From Pholis gunnellus (lineage: Eukaryota > Chordata > Actinopteri > Perciformes > Pholidae): a stretch of 64,000 nucleotides of DNA. Made by a program: the position numbers and the translations under genes. Positions 63,939-64,000 of this stretch are shown here, piece by piece. Below the pieces are notes generated by a model. That model was not told the origin of the DNA. It did no database searches and saw only the letters and a program-made list of their open reading frames with translations. Every line of letters starts with the position of its first letter. Positions within the stretch are counted from its first letter, which is position 1. The DNA lies in the NCBI GenBank assembly GCA_910591455.2, contig OU342806.1, positions 6,996,275 through 7,060,274 of the forward strand. The letters run 5' to 3'.

Positions 63939-63967
63939 GTGAGTAGCCGGGTTTTTGTCTTGCTTGC

Positions 63968-63993
63968 GTGTGTGTGTGTGTGTGTGTGTGTGT
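63968..63993 (+). repeat. (GT)13 microsatellite at the window edge
   Basis: A dinucleotide run just after the candidate exon, ending in TTGTTGGA at the edge of the window. Confidence 0.9.
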
Positions 63994-64000
63994 TGTTGGA

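Overview
This window looks like nuclear genomic DNA from a ray-finned fish, probably a spiny-rayed (percomorph) teleost. The basis is spliced genes with vertebrate-type proteins, compact introns, many long CA/GT microsatellites, and several interspersed repeats of kinds I recognise from percomorph genomes. Nothing bacterial, phage or CRISPR-like was seen. All gene models were built by eye from splice sites, reading phase and recalled family sequences; no database search was run.

Layout, left to right. (1) Positions 2-397, plus strand: the last two coding exons of an unidentified two-helix membrane protein, with its 3' UTR. (2) Positions 2.7-11.0 kb: a head-to-head pair of torsin-cofactor genes sharing one short promoter. 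A LAP1-like gene (tor1aip1-like, minus, coding 6707-3900) faces a LULL1-like gene (tor1aip2-like, plus, coding 7488-10411). Their N-terminal halves are unrelated (basic versus acidic), but their luminal torsin-activating domains are nearly identical. (3) Positions 11.99-19.65 kb, plus: olfml2b (olfactomedin-like 2B), eight coding exons, with a large Thr/Ser/Pro-rich linker. (4) Positions 50.70-22.01 kb, minus: atf6, the ER-stress transcription factor, seventeen coding exons giving about 671 residues. All phases join and all key functional residues are present. Its 3' end converges on that of olfml2b with only about 240 bases between the poly(A) signals. (5) Positions 50.7-64 kb: mostly non-coding, with two candidate alternative first exons (57567-57597 and about 63872-63938) of a downstream gene. 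The first resembles a teleost retinoid X receptor gamma start, but this is tentative.

The order olfml2b-atf6 matches human 1q23, where ATF6 and OLFML2B are neighbours and RXRG lies further along. The divergent TOR1AIP1/TOR1AIP2 pair is also found in human (1q25). Functionally, atf6 and the tor1aip pair all act at the ER/nuclear-envelope membrane system, but the clustering looks like inherited synteny rather than a functional operon.

The most notable details are: a length problem in a G/C homopolymer in tor1aip1 exon 2, either an indel or use of a downstream acceptor; a GC-AG intron in tor1aip2; an upstream ORF in tor1aip2; uniform phase 1-1 exons in both tor1aip genes; a 22-bp direct repeat bracketing 1.8 kb of repeats inside atf6; a CTCF-like site between tor1aip2 and olfml2b; and two perfect hairpins. 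No wholly new biological system could be demonstrated.
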